Part shown: in pieces, positions 15,067-23,718 of the stretch
How positions within the stretch are numbered: the stretch's first letter is position 1
Layout: the number at the start of each line of letters is the position of its first letter
Source of the DNA: a virus
Virus record (IMG/VR): IMGVR_UViG_3300047560_001581
Coordinates: 1 to 64,000 of that record
Length of the DNA: 64,000 nucleotides
Direction: 5' to 3' (one strand)
Position numbers and translations under genes: made by a program
The notes under the pieces: generated by a model
The model's input: the letters and a program-made list of their open reading frames with translations, nothing else
Database searches by the model: none
What the model was told of the DNA's origin: nothing

Positions 15067-16163
15067 AGTGTCGGTAGTTCTTCAAAGTCAACTTCATCTG
15101 ACATTACACCGATAACATAGTTAGTTGATTCTGTTTCTTGTAATGCTGATTGTTTCTTATTGATATTCACATGCTTGTTAAACCATGGAATAGGTGAATG
15201 CTTAGGATGATTCTCTAAGTACTTGATACCGATTTCTTTTAATCTAGTAAACGCAGTGAAGTCTACAAAGTCAGATAGAATGTCTGCATTTAATCCGATA
15301 ACAACACCTTTACTGAATAGATATGTTGCCCATGCTTTTTCTTCACGGATAACTTCTAAGTACATGTCGTATACTTCTTTTTGAGTTTCTGCTTGAATTC
15401 TAATGAAGTCTGGGTCTTCTTTGATAACTGTGTTAATCAACCATGCTGTCCATTCTGTATGCAACAATTCGTCTTGCAGGATCAAGGAGATAATGTTTCC
15501 GTTACCAATGTAAATCTTGTTCTCTACCATAGCAAGTGATGTTGCAAATGACACCATGAATCTTAGCGCCTCAAGAGCGTAGCTGGCGTGAAGGGCAAGC
15601 CAAATCGCTTTCTTATGCGTGTATACATCAACGACCTGTCCGACTTCTTTTTGACAGTTAAGTTGATGAAGGTTCTCATAATAACGGCCAACGTTAGCTG
15701 CCATATTGACGATTTCACTGGTGTCGTGAATCTTATTGAATTCATCTTTAGGTACGCCGTAGACATTCCTAATAATATGGCTATAGCTTTTGGAATGAAT
15801 GCTAGTTTCAAAGAAACCCCAAGTAAGCGTAAGAGCTTCAAGTTCCGGAATCGAACAAACGGGGCCAAAGACTTGACTTGGTGCACGACCTTGTATGCTG
15901 TCCAGAGCAGTCTGGCGAAGAAGATTACTAGTAAAGATATGCTTAATAGCATCACTTGATTCCTTATGGTCAATCTTATCTTTTGTCAAAGATATTTCTT
16001 CTGGAACCCAGAAGAAGCCACGTGCCGTTTCTTCATACTTCTGTAGCTTAGGATACTTAACTTCTTCAAAACGCTGTATTGTTACAGGACCGTCAGGGTC
16101 CAAGAACATCTTACGTTGTAGATAGTTAGTAGGTTTACTTAAATTATATTGTTCTTTGCTCAT
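15063..16163 (-). CDS. nrdB: Class Ia ribonucleotide reductase beta subunit
   Basis: The product is 366 residues, a normal length. The ferritin-like metal site is visible: ALTLTWGFFETSIHSKSYSHIIRN near residues 110-133 carries the Glu, His and, four residues on, the Tyr expected to hold the radical. ILQDELLHTEW near residue 228 carries the second Glu and His. The acidic C-terminus (DFEELPTL) would dock in NrdA. It makes the radical that NrdA needs for deoxynucleotide synthesis. ATGA-type overlaps join it to nrdA upstream and to the PGDYG gene downstream. Confidence 0.96.
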   Translation of the reverse strand: MSKEQYNLSKPTNYLQRKMFLDPDGPVTIQRFEEVKYPKLQKYEETARGFFWVPEEISLTKDKIDHKESSDAIKHIFTSNLLRQTALDSIQGRAPSQVFGPVCSIPELEALTLTWGFFETSIHSKSYSHIIRNVYGVPKDEFNKIHDTSEIVNMAANVGRYYENLHQLNCQKEVGQVVDVYTHKKAIWLALHASYALEALRFMVSFATSLAMVENKIYIGNGNIISLILQDELLHTEWTAWLINTVIKEDPDFIRIQAETQKEVYDMYLEVIREEKAWATYLFSKGVVIGLNADILSDFVDFTAFTRLKEIGIKYLENHPKHSPIPWFNKHVNINKKQSALQETESTNYVIGVMSDEVDFEELPTL

Positions 16164-18496
16164 AGCTTACATGCCTCGCAGTCATCATCGAATTCAATTT
16201 GCTCAGTTCTATTGTTAACGAACGGAATAACATTATCTTCTTGTAGTACTGCTTTTGATCCTACTTTATTAATTAATGAATAGTACATTGTTTTAATGCC
16301 CCACTTGTATGCAAGCATTAGATTCTTAGCCACCAATGTGCCTGGAACTTTACCCTTCTCAAAGAATGCAGGGTTATAGAATGTGTTTGTACTTAATGAC
16401 TGATCCACATATGCTGCAATAACTGCGGCTGTCTTTAGATAGTCAACACAATCACGTTGATCCCACATCAACTGATAGCGATTCTTTAGGCGTTTGTACT
16501 CTGGTACTACCTGTACAAACGATCCAGCTTTCGATTCCTTAACAGAAATCAATTCCATCGGCATCTCAATACCGTTGGTGGAGTTTAACACAACGCTGCT
16601 GGACTCTACTGGCGCTACAGCCATTAGTGTAGCATTACGAATACCGTATTGCAATAGTTTCTGGCGCAAGCCTTCCCAGTCTAGATTTGTACTTGGGGTA
16701 AAGTCTGTTAATTCGTTTACACCCGCTGCCCTACGTTCCCAAGGGAATACACCCTGACCATAGAATGTTTGTGCTGATTTACCACATGCACCCTTTTCTT
16801 GTGCTAGTTCAACTGATGCTTCAATCAAGTAATATGCTTGATGTTCCATCCAGCGCTTAACTTCTGCTAATGCTTCTGGTGAACCATACTTGAATCCACG
16901 CTTCGCATGCCAGTAAGCTAAATTGGTAATGCCTATACCTAGAGGTTCAAAGTCTAAGTTAGCCAACTTGCTCTGCACTGAGAGGAAGTCTTGATAGCTA
17001 AGGAGATTACTTAAACTTCTTACTAGTACTCTACAACTCTTACGCATTTCTTGTGGAGTTTTAAATGCTCCCCAGTTCTCACTGCCTAAAGTACAAAGGG
17101 CAATGCGTCCTGCCTCGTCTTCAATGCGTTGAAATGGTTTAGTAGGTAATAGAATCTCTTGGCATAGATTACTCTGATAAATCGGGTCAACTTTCGTATC
17201 GAAAGGACCTTGATTAATTACGTTGTCAATAAAGACTAGATAGATACGACCTGTATCTGTTCTTTCTTTAAGGATACCATTCTTGAACATCTCTACTGCT
17301 GGCAACACTTTCTTTTTGATGCCACGCTTATGTTCATAGTGGTTGTATAATGTTTCGAATTCTTCCGTGTCTCTATAGAATGCTTCATATAGATCAGGTA
17401 CTTCATGTGGATCAAACAATGTAATGTTTTCTTGATTCTTATAACGATTAAAGAACATCTTGTTAACTACGATTGAGTAATCCATTTGACGAACACGAGT
17501 TTCTTCTGTGCCCTGATTGTTCTTTAATACGATAAAGTCTTCAAACTGGTAGTGCCAGATAGGCAATGTAACTGTACACGATGCATTACGAATGCCACCT
17601 TGTGAGCATGAACGCAAGTCACCATACCACTTCTTCAAGAATGGAATGAGGCCAGTATGTTTGATCTCACCGTTACGAATAGGTGCACCGACTGGACGAA
17701 TACGACCAATCTCTAAGCCAATGCCAGCACGTTTACTTGCGTACTTAGCCATCATCTCACCGGCAGCAAAGATACTGTCTAAAGTATCGTCGGCGCTAAT
17801 GAGTACACAACTAGAAAACTGCTTAGTAGGAGTGCCAAGACCGGCAAGCACAGGAGTAGCAAGAGTAAAATGACCATCCGAAGCACATTCATAATATTCT
17901 TTAACATACTTTAGCCTCTTTTCTTTTGGTTCATTATGAAACGCTGTAGCTGCCGCAATTGCGTAACGAACTTGAGGTGTTTCAAAGATTTGACCAGTAG
18001 CACGGTTCTGCACTAAGTACTTTTCTGCCAATTGGGCGATAGCCGCATAGGTATAATTTTCGTCCTTGCTATGGTCAATGAATAAGTCAATGATATTCCA
18101 TTCATCTTCTGAATACCATTCTAACAATTCTGGGCTGTATGATTTGTTCGCTACGTTTCTTTTAACGATTTCATACAATGAAGGTGGTGTATAGTCACCA
18201 TACACTTCTTTGCGTAGCATAGACACTTTCTGTCTGCCCGCTACATATTGGTAGTTTACGTTGTTGATATCTGAGTTTTCAGATTCGTCTATCAAGTTTA
18301 CCATTGCTTTTAGAAGCAATTCGTCTATAGTTTTCGTACTCATCCCGTCATGCAATTCAATCTGGGCTTTAATCTCAATCATACTAGGGCTAACATTATC
18401 AATGCCCCTGCAGCCATATGCTACTTGTCTTTGTATTTTTGAGATATCTAGAGGGACAGTCGTCCCATCACGCTTAACTACGTTGATGTTGTTCAT
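16160..18496 (-). CDS. nrdA: Class Ia ribonucleotide reductase alpha subunit
   Basis: The product is 778 residues, full length. Residues 1-90 form an ATP-cone (VVKRDGTTVPLDISKIQ), so dATP inhibition is expected. Catalytic Cys residues are seen in FSSCVLI (near 228), NLCQEI (near 443) and ALCTLGSENWGAF (near 467). KTMYYSL near 740 has the paired Tyr of the radical pathway, and the C-terminal CEAC provides the shuttle cysteines re-reduced by glutaredoxin; here they are CxxC rather than the wider spacing of E. coli. AAGG lies 8 bases before the ATG. It converts ribonucleoside diphosphates to deoxy forms for phage DNA synthesis. Confidence 0.97.
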   Translation of the reverse strand: MNNINVVKRDGTTVPLDISKIQRQVAYGCRGIDNVSPSMIEIKAQIELHDGMSTKTIDELLLKAMVNLIDESENSDINNVNYQYVAGRQKVSMLRKEVYGDYTPPSLYEIVKRNVANKSYSPELLEWYSEDEWNIIDLFIDHSKDENYTYAAIAQLAEKYLVQNRATGQIFETPQVRYAIAAATAFHNEPKEKRLKYVKEYYECASDGHFTLATPVLAGLGTPTKQFSSCVLISADDTLDSIFAAGEMMAKYASKRAGIGLEIGRIRPVGAPIRNGEIKHTGLIPFLKKWYGDLRSCSQGGIRNASCTVTLPIWHYQFEDFIVLKNNQGTEETRVRQMDYSIVVNKMFFNRYKNQENITLFDPHEVPDLYEAFYRDTEEFETLYNHYEHKRGIKKKVLPAVEMFKNGILKERTDTGRIYLVFIDNVINQGPFDTKVDPIYQSNLCQEILLPTKPFQRIEDEAGRIALCTLGSENWGAFKTPQEMRKSCRVLVRSLSNLLSYQDFLSVQSKLANLDFEPLGIGITNLAYWHAKRGFKYGSPEALAEVKRWMEHQAYYLIEASVELAQEKGACGKSAQTFYGQGVFPWERRAAGVNELTDFTPSTNLDWEGLRQKLLQYGIRNATLMAVAPVESSSVVLNSTNGIEMPMELISVKESKAGSFVQVVPEYKRLKNRYQLMWDQRDCVDYLKTAAVIAAYVDQSLSTNTFYNPAFFEKGKVPGTLVAKNLMLAYKWGIKTMYYSLINKVGSKAVLQEDNVIPFVNNRTEQIEFDDDCEACKL

Positions 18497-18504
18497 TTTT
18501 CACC

Positions 18505-18939
18505 TTATATTTTAGTTTTTATGTTTGAGATATCTATTTGACGCTTGATGGTAAAATCGTTTAGATTACTACTTAGTACCGAATCGGGCCAGTAATTAAG
18601 TACATATTTTGCGTTATCGACCAGGACTAGTATCAAGTCCTCGCCCATTCTATCTGTTGCTTCAACCAATTCTATGTCATCTACACCTACTAATAACAAA
18701 GTATAACACATTCCTAACGCTCTTGCAACAGTGCAATAGGTGTTTTCTACCAAAAGATCCCAGGGACCGGGCCAGTTCAGTGAGTCATGTGGGTGCAGAT
18801 AGTGATTGACTAGAGGGGCTTTTTGCCACCAATTGTCAATCTCTACTACTTTGTTTTGGATTAATGTGCCTTCAATATCGGCTCGTAAGTCGTACCAGCT
18901 TCTAAGTCTGGCATCATAGTTTAGTTGAAATACGTTCAT
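18505..18939 (-). CDS. Conserved phage protein of unknown function
   Basis: The product is 144 residues: MNVFQLNYDARLRSWYDLR, then VEIDNWWQKAPLVNHYLHPHDSLNWPGPWDLL, and LVLVDNAKYVLNYWP. The string of Trp, His and Asp residues is one I recall in hypothetical proteins of T4-like environmental phages, usually near tail or nucleotide genes. There is no known catalytic signature and no signal peptide. There is no SD upstream of the ATG; instead a GATAAGTA element and an inverted repeat cover the start (see the entry at 18938-18959). NrdA follows after 8 bases. Confidence 0.55.
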   Translation of the reverse strand: MNVFQLNYDARLRSWYDLRADIEGTLIQNKVVEIDNWWQKAPLVNHYLHPHDSLNWPGPWDLLVENTYCTVARALGMCYTLLLVGVDDIELVEATDRMGEDLILVLVDNAKYVLNYWPDSVLSSNLNDFTIKRQIDISNIKTKI

Positions 18940-18959
18940 CAGACAACTACTTATCTGAT
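18938..18959 (-). promoter_or_regulatory. Late-box-like element and hairpin over a start codon
   Basis: On the minus strand GATAAGTA (18955-18948) is followed after GTTGTCTG by the ATG at 18939. The same block precedes the sulfotransferase start as TATAAATA then GCTGTCT and ATG. ATCAGA and TCTGAT (18938-18943, 18954-18959) can also pair around a 10-base loop, placing the start codon in the stem. Either a leaderless late promoter or a translational switch is possible. Confidence 0.35.
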
Positions 18960-18966
18960 TTCAGAA

Positions 18967-19350
18967 TCACGTATTTGTTTTGCCGAACTTTTCTTCTGCG
19001 AATTTGACTAACGAATGGTGATGCCCTTTGCGACAATCAAACTGTCTACATGCTATAGGTCTAATATCGTATATTGTACATATACCATCTTTAAACATAC
19101 CGCATCCGAGTGTCACTGGATTCTTATAAAGAGTTATGATAGGTCCGCATTTAGGTTCAGATATCTTATCATCCGGAGTAGGACTTGTAATACTAAGAGG
19201 GTACTTACCTGATGATATCTCATCTGAAGTCAGGTAAGGTGCAAGTGTTTCACAACATTTTGTACACCCATCACACGGTACATCTGCGATTTCTGCGTCA
19301 TTCTGAATGGCAGTTAAATTAATGTTGACTATGTTGTAGATTCTTTTCAT
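18967..19350 (-). CDS. YkgJ-type cysteine cluster protein
   Basis: The product is 127 residues. It has the signature CDGCTKCCETLAP (CxxCxxCC) near residue 26, then KCGPII, LGCGMFKDGICTIYDIRPIACRQFDC, so eight or more Cys that bind zinc or an iron-sulfur cluster in the YkgJ family. The biochemical role of the family is unsettled, with links to iron-sulfur assembly or oxidation of partner substrates. The gene begins 32 bases inside the upstream glycosyltransferase gene and is the last member of the operon that starts at 22507. Confidence 0.85.
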   Translation of the reverse strand: MKRIYNIVNINLTAIQNDAEIADVPCDGCTKCCETLAPYLTSDEISSGKYPLSITSPTPDDKISEPKCGPIITLYKNPVTLGCGMFKDGICTIYDIRPIACRQFDCRKGHHHSLVKFAEEKFGKTNT

Positions 19351-20656
19351 GCAACAACTCTTTTAGTTCTGCCATTGTGCTATTCCAGTTATTGTACTCT
19401 GATTGTCTAAGAATAGTTACCACATCACCGTACCACGCTGATTTGTTACTCTTGTTATAAGCCCATGTATAGTAGTTGAGAATAGGAGTACACACAATAG
19501 TCTCCTTACCCATAGCAGCGGCTGCATGTGGTAACGATGTGCAACTTGAAACAACCAAATCCATTTGGTCTAGATAATCAAGTGTGTCATCCCATGATTT
19601 GATCTTATCACGTAAGGGAGTTACTCTAGGGTGATTGATATCTTCGTCTATATGGAAGCTATAGATAGTCCAGTCTTCTGGGATAGCATCTAACATCTGA
19701 TCCAATGGCAATGTACGATTCAAATCTTGGTCATACTTAGGGTTACCTGAATGTTTGATACCTACTTTAAACTTACCGGGCAATAAATCTTTATCACGCT
19801 TAGGTGTAAGGTAAGGTCCATACCACAACTCAGTATAGTCGATATCTAACCACGTCGGAGTCTCCATAGAGTACGTCCACAACCAGTCAGGATCTATTTC
19901 ATCCAGAGTTTCAATTACATCATATCCATTACGTCTATAAATTTCAGCTAAGTCTTTTCTATCAGTGTACCACAGCGGCTTCATACCCAAGTCTCTGATA
20001 TGCTTTTGAAACCTAATGTTGATTAGTTCGTCCCCGATGCCGCCTTCAAAGCACATGACAACCGTTTGTCCTGGGACAACTTCGCCGCGCCATCTTTTGT
20101 TTTTAAGTGCATATGTTTGCCAGATATTGAGTAATTTCCCGTCTAACAACACATGTCGCAATCCTTCTTTGAAATTGCCATTAGCAATGTCATATGTGCC
20201 TAAGTTGAATCTAACACGTGAATCAATATCTTTGCTTCTTGGTTGTGTGAGAATACTTCTAAGAAGCTGCTCACCTTCAGTTTTACGATTCAATAAAAAA
20301 AGCGCCATTGCTTTGTCCATCATGTTAGGATGGTCGGATGGTTTTATTTTCTCGTTTTCTAAAACTAGCTCAAGTGCCTCTTCTGGTTTGTTTAGATTCA
20401 AATATGCACGAATCATATTCACACGTAATATGTAACGTTCTTCATCCGTTTTAACTTTAGCATATGTTTTCTTTGCTAACTCCAACGTTGTATTGAAGTC
20501 ACGTACTTCAGCGTATAGTTTACCAATGGCGTCGATAGATGTTAGTTCTTCACCCGTGTAGGGTTTAAGTAAATCTAAAATGATTTTAGCTTCGTCAAAT
20601 TTTTTCATCTCAATGAAAAACTCTGCGGCTACTAGTGGGTTCTTATATTGCTGCAT
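19319..20656 (-). CDS. TPR protein with GT9-like glycosyltransferase domain
   Basis: The product is 445 residues. Residues 5-175 are helical pairs with TPR spacing (FFIEMKKFDEAKIILD, AYLNLNKPEEALELVLE, FNLGTYDIANGNFKEGL). Residues 195-430 look like a GT-B fold: VVMCFEGGIGDELINIRFQKHI resembles the GGIGD loop of heptosyltransferase-like (GT9) enzymes, and MDLVVSSCTSLPHAAAAMGKETIV matches the C-terminal donor-binding loop with a Thr-Ser-x-x-H-x-A-A pattern. The family transfers sugars onto LPS or proteins. With methyltransferase, oxygenase and sulfotransferase neighbours it fits a glycan-decorating pathway. It overlaps the methyltransferase gene by 14 bases. Confidence 0.75.
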   Translation of the reverse strand: MQQYKNPLVAAEFFIEMKKFDEAKIILDLLKPYTGEELTSIDAIGKLYAEVRDFNTTLELAKKTYAKVKTDEERYILRVNMIRAYLNLNKPEEALELVLENEKIKPSDHPNMMDKAMALFLLNRKTEGEQLLRSILTQPRSKDIDSRVRFNLGTYDIANGNFKEGLRHVLLDGKLLNIWQTYALKNKRWRGEVVPGQTVVMCFEGGIGDELINIRFQKHIRDLGMKPLWYTDRKDLAEIYRRNGYDVIETLDEIDPDWLWTYSMETPTWLDIDYTELWYGPYLTPKRDKDLLPGKFKVGIKHSGNPKYDQDLNRTLPLDQMLDAIPEDWTIYSFHIDEDINHPRVTPLRDKIKSWDDTLDYLDQMDLVVSSCTSLPHAAAAMGKETIVCTPILNYYTWAYNKSNKSAWYGDVVTILRQSEYNNWNSTMAELKELLHEKNLQHSQH

Positions 20657-21203
20657 CTACTTTAACTACTCTTAAACCTAAATGAACTTCCCAGAATACA
20701 TTGTTGAAGTTCTCAATAACTTCAGTGATTTCTTCGTCTGACATTGTTTTAAAACGTTCTTCCCATTTGGGATAAAGTTTTTGTGTGACACCTAGAATCT
20801 CGTAATCAACGTCAAGTTTCAATCCGAACCCTGAACTAGAACCATATTGTGCAATGTGAGATAGGTTCTCTTTCTTACTAAACATTCTGAATTGATCCAC
20901 TGTTAGTTTTCTGCAATGAGTGGGATCACCGAACCATATTTCACTTCTATGGTGAGGGAACTTAACGTCAATAACAGCGTCATGTTTACACACTCTGTAT
21001 AGTTCTTGCATCAAACTAAAAAAGCCATTGCCTATGTGTTCTAGTACGTGGTGCGCTAATACTTCATCAACAGTGTTGTCAGGGATATCATCTAGTTTTA
21101 GATTTTCTAAATCTGCTAGATAATCCGGCTTGACCATTGGATCATGGTCAACGTTATGATATCCGGGGATTCTAACATACCCCGATCCTATATTAAGTTT
21201 CAT
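20643..21203 (-). CDS. SAM-dependent methyltransferase, putative
   Basis: The product is 186 residues. It opens MKLNIGSGYVRIPGYHNVDHDP, the LNIGSG SAM motif followed by the acidic residue at the end of the second strand. VLAHHVLEHIGNGFFSLMQELYRVCK is the usual His-x-x-Glu-His motif after motif II, and AVIDVKFPHHRS follows. This is the short class I type commonly encoded beside glycosyltransferases. The target is unknown, probably a sugar or small molecule. It overlaps both neighbours (11 and 14 bases). Confidence 0.82.
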   Translation of the reverse strand: MKLNIGSGYVRIPGYHNVDHDPMVKPDYLADLENLKLDDIPDNTVDEVLAHHVLEHIGNGFFSLMQELYRVCKHDAVIDVKFPHHRSEIWFGDPTHCRKLTVDQFRMFSKKENLSHIAQYGSSSGFGLKLDVDYEILGVTQKLYPKWEERFKTMSDEEITEVIENFNNVFWEVHLGLRVVKVDAAI

Positions 21204-21711
21204 CTTTTTTACCTACCAATCTATAATACTGAACTAGCCCATCTTGTAAAGAATGGAATAGCCAGGGCTTAAATATCACACCTTCATTTGGTTCTAATAA
21301 GATATTTGTATAACAGTCCCACTCCATCATGTTTCTGTAATTCCATTGATAACCATCTAATGCAGTTTTTGCATTGACGATTCCGTAATCTTGTAAATGA
21401 TGATAGAGATTGAATGTAGTTTTTTCTAATGCAATGATGAAGCACCACTCTTCCATAGATTCAAATGCCTCGAAATGAATACAGTTCATTGGTTTTCTAA
21501 AGATACCTGAACGAGATTCATCTGGTACAACCGGGTGACCTACTAGTTGTGTGAAGATTTGTTCAATGTCTGGAAATATGTAATTGAACTCGGGTATTTC
21601 CATACCGTAATCATTTTCAACAAACTGCATGTTATTAGCTACGTTTCTGATACCTTCAACCTCTGAGGGTATAAAAAAGTTATCAGCATGAATAAGTTTA
21701 ACCGGAGTCAT
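21193..21711 (-). CDS. Cupin/2OG oxygenase-like protein, divergent
   Basis: The product is 172 residues. It is beta-rich, with CIHFEAFESMEEWCFIIALEK near residue 79, LYHHLQDYG, and EPNEGVIFKPWLFHSLQDGLVQYYRLVG near residue 140, a layout like the prolyl-hydroxylase-type jelly roll (final His then Arg). A clean HxD pair is not visible, so iron binding is uncertain. It lies between the sulfotransferase (one-base gap) and the methyltransferase (11-base overlap), which suggests a part in the same pathway. Confidence 0.42.
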   Translation of the reverse strand: MTPVKLIHADNFFIPSEVEGIRNVANNMQFVENDYGMEIPEFNYIFPDIEQIFTQLVGHPVVPDESRSGIFRKPMNCIHFEAFESMEEWCFIIALEKTTFNLYHHLQDYGIVNAKTALDGYQWNYRNMMEWDCYTNILLEPNEGVIFKPWLFHSLQDGLVQYYRLVGKKDET

Positions 21712-21712
21712 G

Positions 21713-22507
21713 TTACTCTAGAATCAACAATTCGTCATCAAATTTTTTAAAGAAATCCATCAATTCTCTACCTAACACAACCTTTGGATCATTGCTAGTT
21801 TTTGAAATAGAAGGTCTGATTTCGTGCAGGTCTTTAAATCCCCACATTTCATCTTTAGTTTCTGCACAAGTGTTAACGATGTTATCAAACGTGTGCTGAA
21901 ACTTAGGGATGCCTAAGAAATCATAAACTCTGTCTAATTCATTCTGCGGATTGTTAATAATGTCATCATATTCAACCACTAGAATGTTTTTTCTATGATT
22001 GGCAAGCCCATACTGCAATGAATGGTAGGGATCCGAAGCATAGTTATACCACAGCATCATTGCACGATTGTATGTGTTACAATCTAAACCACGTTTACGC
22101 AAATCTTGGTCTACTGAGTTGTTTGGATCATTTGATATGAGTTTCAAGAAACTACAAATACTGTCTGCAATAGGGCGATATGTACAAACAACCTTAGGAT
22201 TCTCGTCTACGTATGTTTTTATTTGCGGGATGTTCTTAGGCCAACCTCTGTGTTTGTCGAATACGTATGGTTTGTCGATGTGCTTATAGAACGTAGGTGC
22301 CAATACTCGATGCAAATCATCGATTGATGTTTTCTTGTCATATGTATATTGAACTGCTAACTTGTCATATGCTAGTTCAGTTAGACAAAAGATGTCCATT
22401 AAAGGACTAGTAGGGGAGACATATATATCAGGGTTTTGATTTAGCATCGAACCCAAAAGAGTTGAGCCGGAACGTGCGATACCGGAAAGAAAAAATAACT
22501 GTTGCAT
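21713..22507 (-). CDS. Sulfotransferase family protein
   Basis: The product is 264 residues. The PAPS 5'-phosphosulfate loop is SGIARSGSTLL (residues 8-18), and the 3'-phosphate region is VVCTYRPIADSICSFLKLI (near residue 105), with Arg and Ser at the expected places. NILVVEYDDIINNPQNELDRVYDFLGIP is the typical following segment. The start must be at 22507, since the loop begins at residue 8. The enzyme would move sulfate from PAPS to a hydroxyl, probably on a glycan, and needs PAPS from the host. It heads the operon to 18967 and has a perfect TATAAATA box 7 bases upstream and no SD. Confidence 0.85.
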   Translation of the reverse strand: MQQLFFLSGIARSGSTLLGSMLNQNPDIYVSPTSPLMDIFCLTELAYDKLAVQYTYDKKTSIDDLHRVLAPTFYKHIDKPYVFDKHRGWPKNIPQIKTYVDENPKVVCTYRPIADSICSFLKLISNDPNNSVDQDLRKRGLDCNTYNRAMMLWYNYASDPYHSLQYGLANHRKNILVVEYDDIINNPQNELDRVYDFLGIPKFQHTFDNIVNTCAETKDEMWGFKDLHEIRPSISKTSNDPKVVLGRELMDFFKKFDDELLILE

Positions 22508-22514
22508 AGACAGC

Positions 22515-22522
22515 TATTTATA
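22515..22522 (-). promoter_or_regulatory. Perfect T4-type late promoter box TATAAATA
   Basis: TATAAATA lies in the 29-base gap between the RCC1 gene and the sulfotransferase gene, with GCTGTCT and then ATG (22507). In T4 the late transcript begins about 6 bases after this box, which here would be at or next to the start codon. This is the best match in the window and supports reading the 7-of-8 copies elsewhere as promoters. Confidence 0.7.
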
Positions 22523-22536
22523 AATCATCCCGATGT

Positions 22537-23718
22537 TTAAAATTTTAATGCTATTGTGAAGTTATACCCAGCTTGCACTCTTGACCAGTTTGTGTTTGTA
22601 CCTACTTGAGTTGGCGCTGACCTTACAGATGTGTCGCCCAAGCCTAACTGACCGTTATTATTGTTACCCCATGTCCACAATGTACCATCAGTTTTAATCG
22701 CGGCAGTAAACCCAATCGTACCATTCCCGCCAGCTGATACTTGTTTCCAATTAGTACCTCCAGCATAAGTTTGTACTGGACTTGAATAATATGTTACGGT
22801 GTTGGTTCCCAATTGACCCTGATCGTTCCATCCCCAAGTCCACAAAGTACCATCAGTTTTAATAGCGGCAGTGTGTCTATATCCACCTGACACTTGTTTC
22901 CAAGTAGTATCTGATCCTACTTTAGTAGGTGATGAGCGACTTGTATTGTCACCCAACCCCAATGTGCCATTAGAATTATCTCCCCACACCCACAACGTAC
23001 CATCTGTTTTTGTTGCTAAGAAACCCAAGACGTTAATTCCTGCTGATGCAACGGACCTCCATGTTGTTCCACCTGCGATAGTTTGTACCGGGCTAGACTT
23101 TGATGTAGTAGTATTATCACCTAGTGCACCGTTGTTTCCTCGACCCCAAGTCCACAATGTGCCATCAGTTTTAATAGCAGCAGTAGTTACACCGCCTGCA
23201 GTTGCAGTTCTCCAGTTGTTTCCACCTGCAACAGTTTGTATGGGACTAGAATAATATGTTCTAGTGTTGTTACCTAATTGGCCGTAAGCATTATTACCCC
23301 ATAACCACAATGTTCCGTCTGTTTTCAATCCAGCTGCTGACCTCGTAGTAATGCCGGTAAAAACATCTTTCCAGTTTGTTGTTGCTGATACTGTTTGACC
23401 TGGACTGGATCTATCAACTGTGCCGTTGTTTGCTAACATGCCGTCAGCACCTCTGCCCCAAGACCATAAGGTACCGTCATTTCGTATACCATATGCTGTT
23501 AATGAAGCTACCCCGATTTTCATCCAGTTAGTACCATACCCTACGTTTTGCACTGGACTTGATTTTGTACCAGTTGTATTGTCACCTACTTGGCCGAAGC
23601 TGTTATACCCCCATCCCCATAATGTAGTGCCGAGTATGTATTCTCTGCGAACAAAGAAATCATCAAAGTTATATCCAAAGTTAGAACCAGATTGTGATAT
23701 TTTATAATTAGTAGACAT
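22537..23718 (-). CDS. Seven-bladed RCC1-type propeller protein A
   Basis: The product is 393 residues. After a 29-residue N-terminus (FGYNFDDFFVRREYIL, resembling fibre attachment segments) there are seven units of about 50 residues, each with T-L-W-x-W-G followed by NxxGQLG-type turns and SSPVQ plus GGxxWxxV: GWGYNSFGQVG, SWGRGADGMLA, LWGNNAYGQLG, TWGRGNNGALG, VWGDNSNGTLG, TWGWNDQGQLG and TWGNNNNGQLG. This is the alpha-tubulin-suppressor/RCC1 repeat. Seven blades close a complete propeller. It has no enzyme motif. The position at the end of the fibre locus suggests a receptor-binding tip. It is joined to propeller B by TAATG. Confidence 0.88.
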   Translation of the reverse strand: MSTNYKISQSGSNFGYNFDDFFVRREYILGTTLWGWGYNSFGQVGDNTTGTKSSPVQNVGYGTNWMKIGVASLTAYGIRNDGTLWSWGRGADGMLANNGTVDRSSPGQTVSATTNWKDVFTGITTRSAAGLKTDGTLWLWGNNAYGQLGNNTRTYYSSPIQTVAGGNNWRTATAGGVTTAAIKTDGTLWTWGRGNNGALGDNTTTSKSSPVQTIAGGTTWRSVASAGINVLGFLATKTDGTLWVWGDNSNGTLGLGDNTSRSSPTKVGSDTTWKQVSGGYRHTAAIKTDGTLWTWGWNDQGQLGTNTVTYYSSPVQTYAGGTNWKQVSAGGNGTIGFTAAIKTDGTLWTWGNNNNGQLGLGDTSVRSAPTQVGTNTNWSRVQAGYNFTIALKF

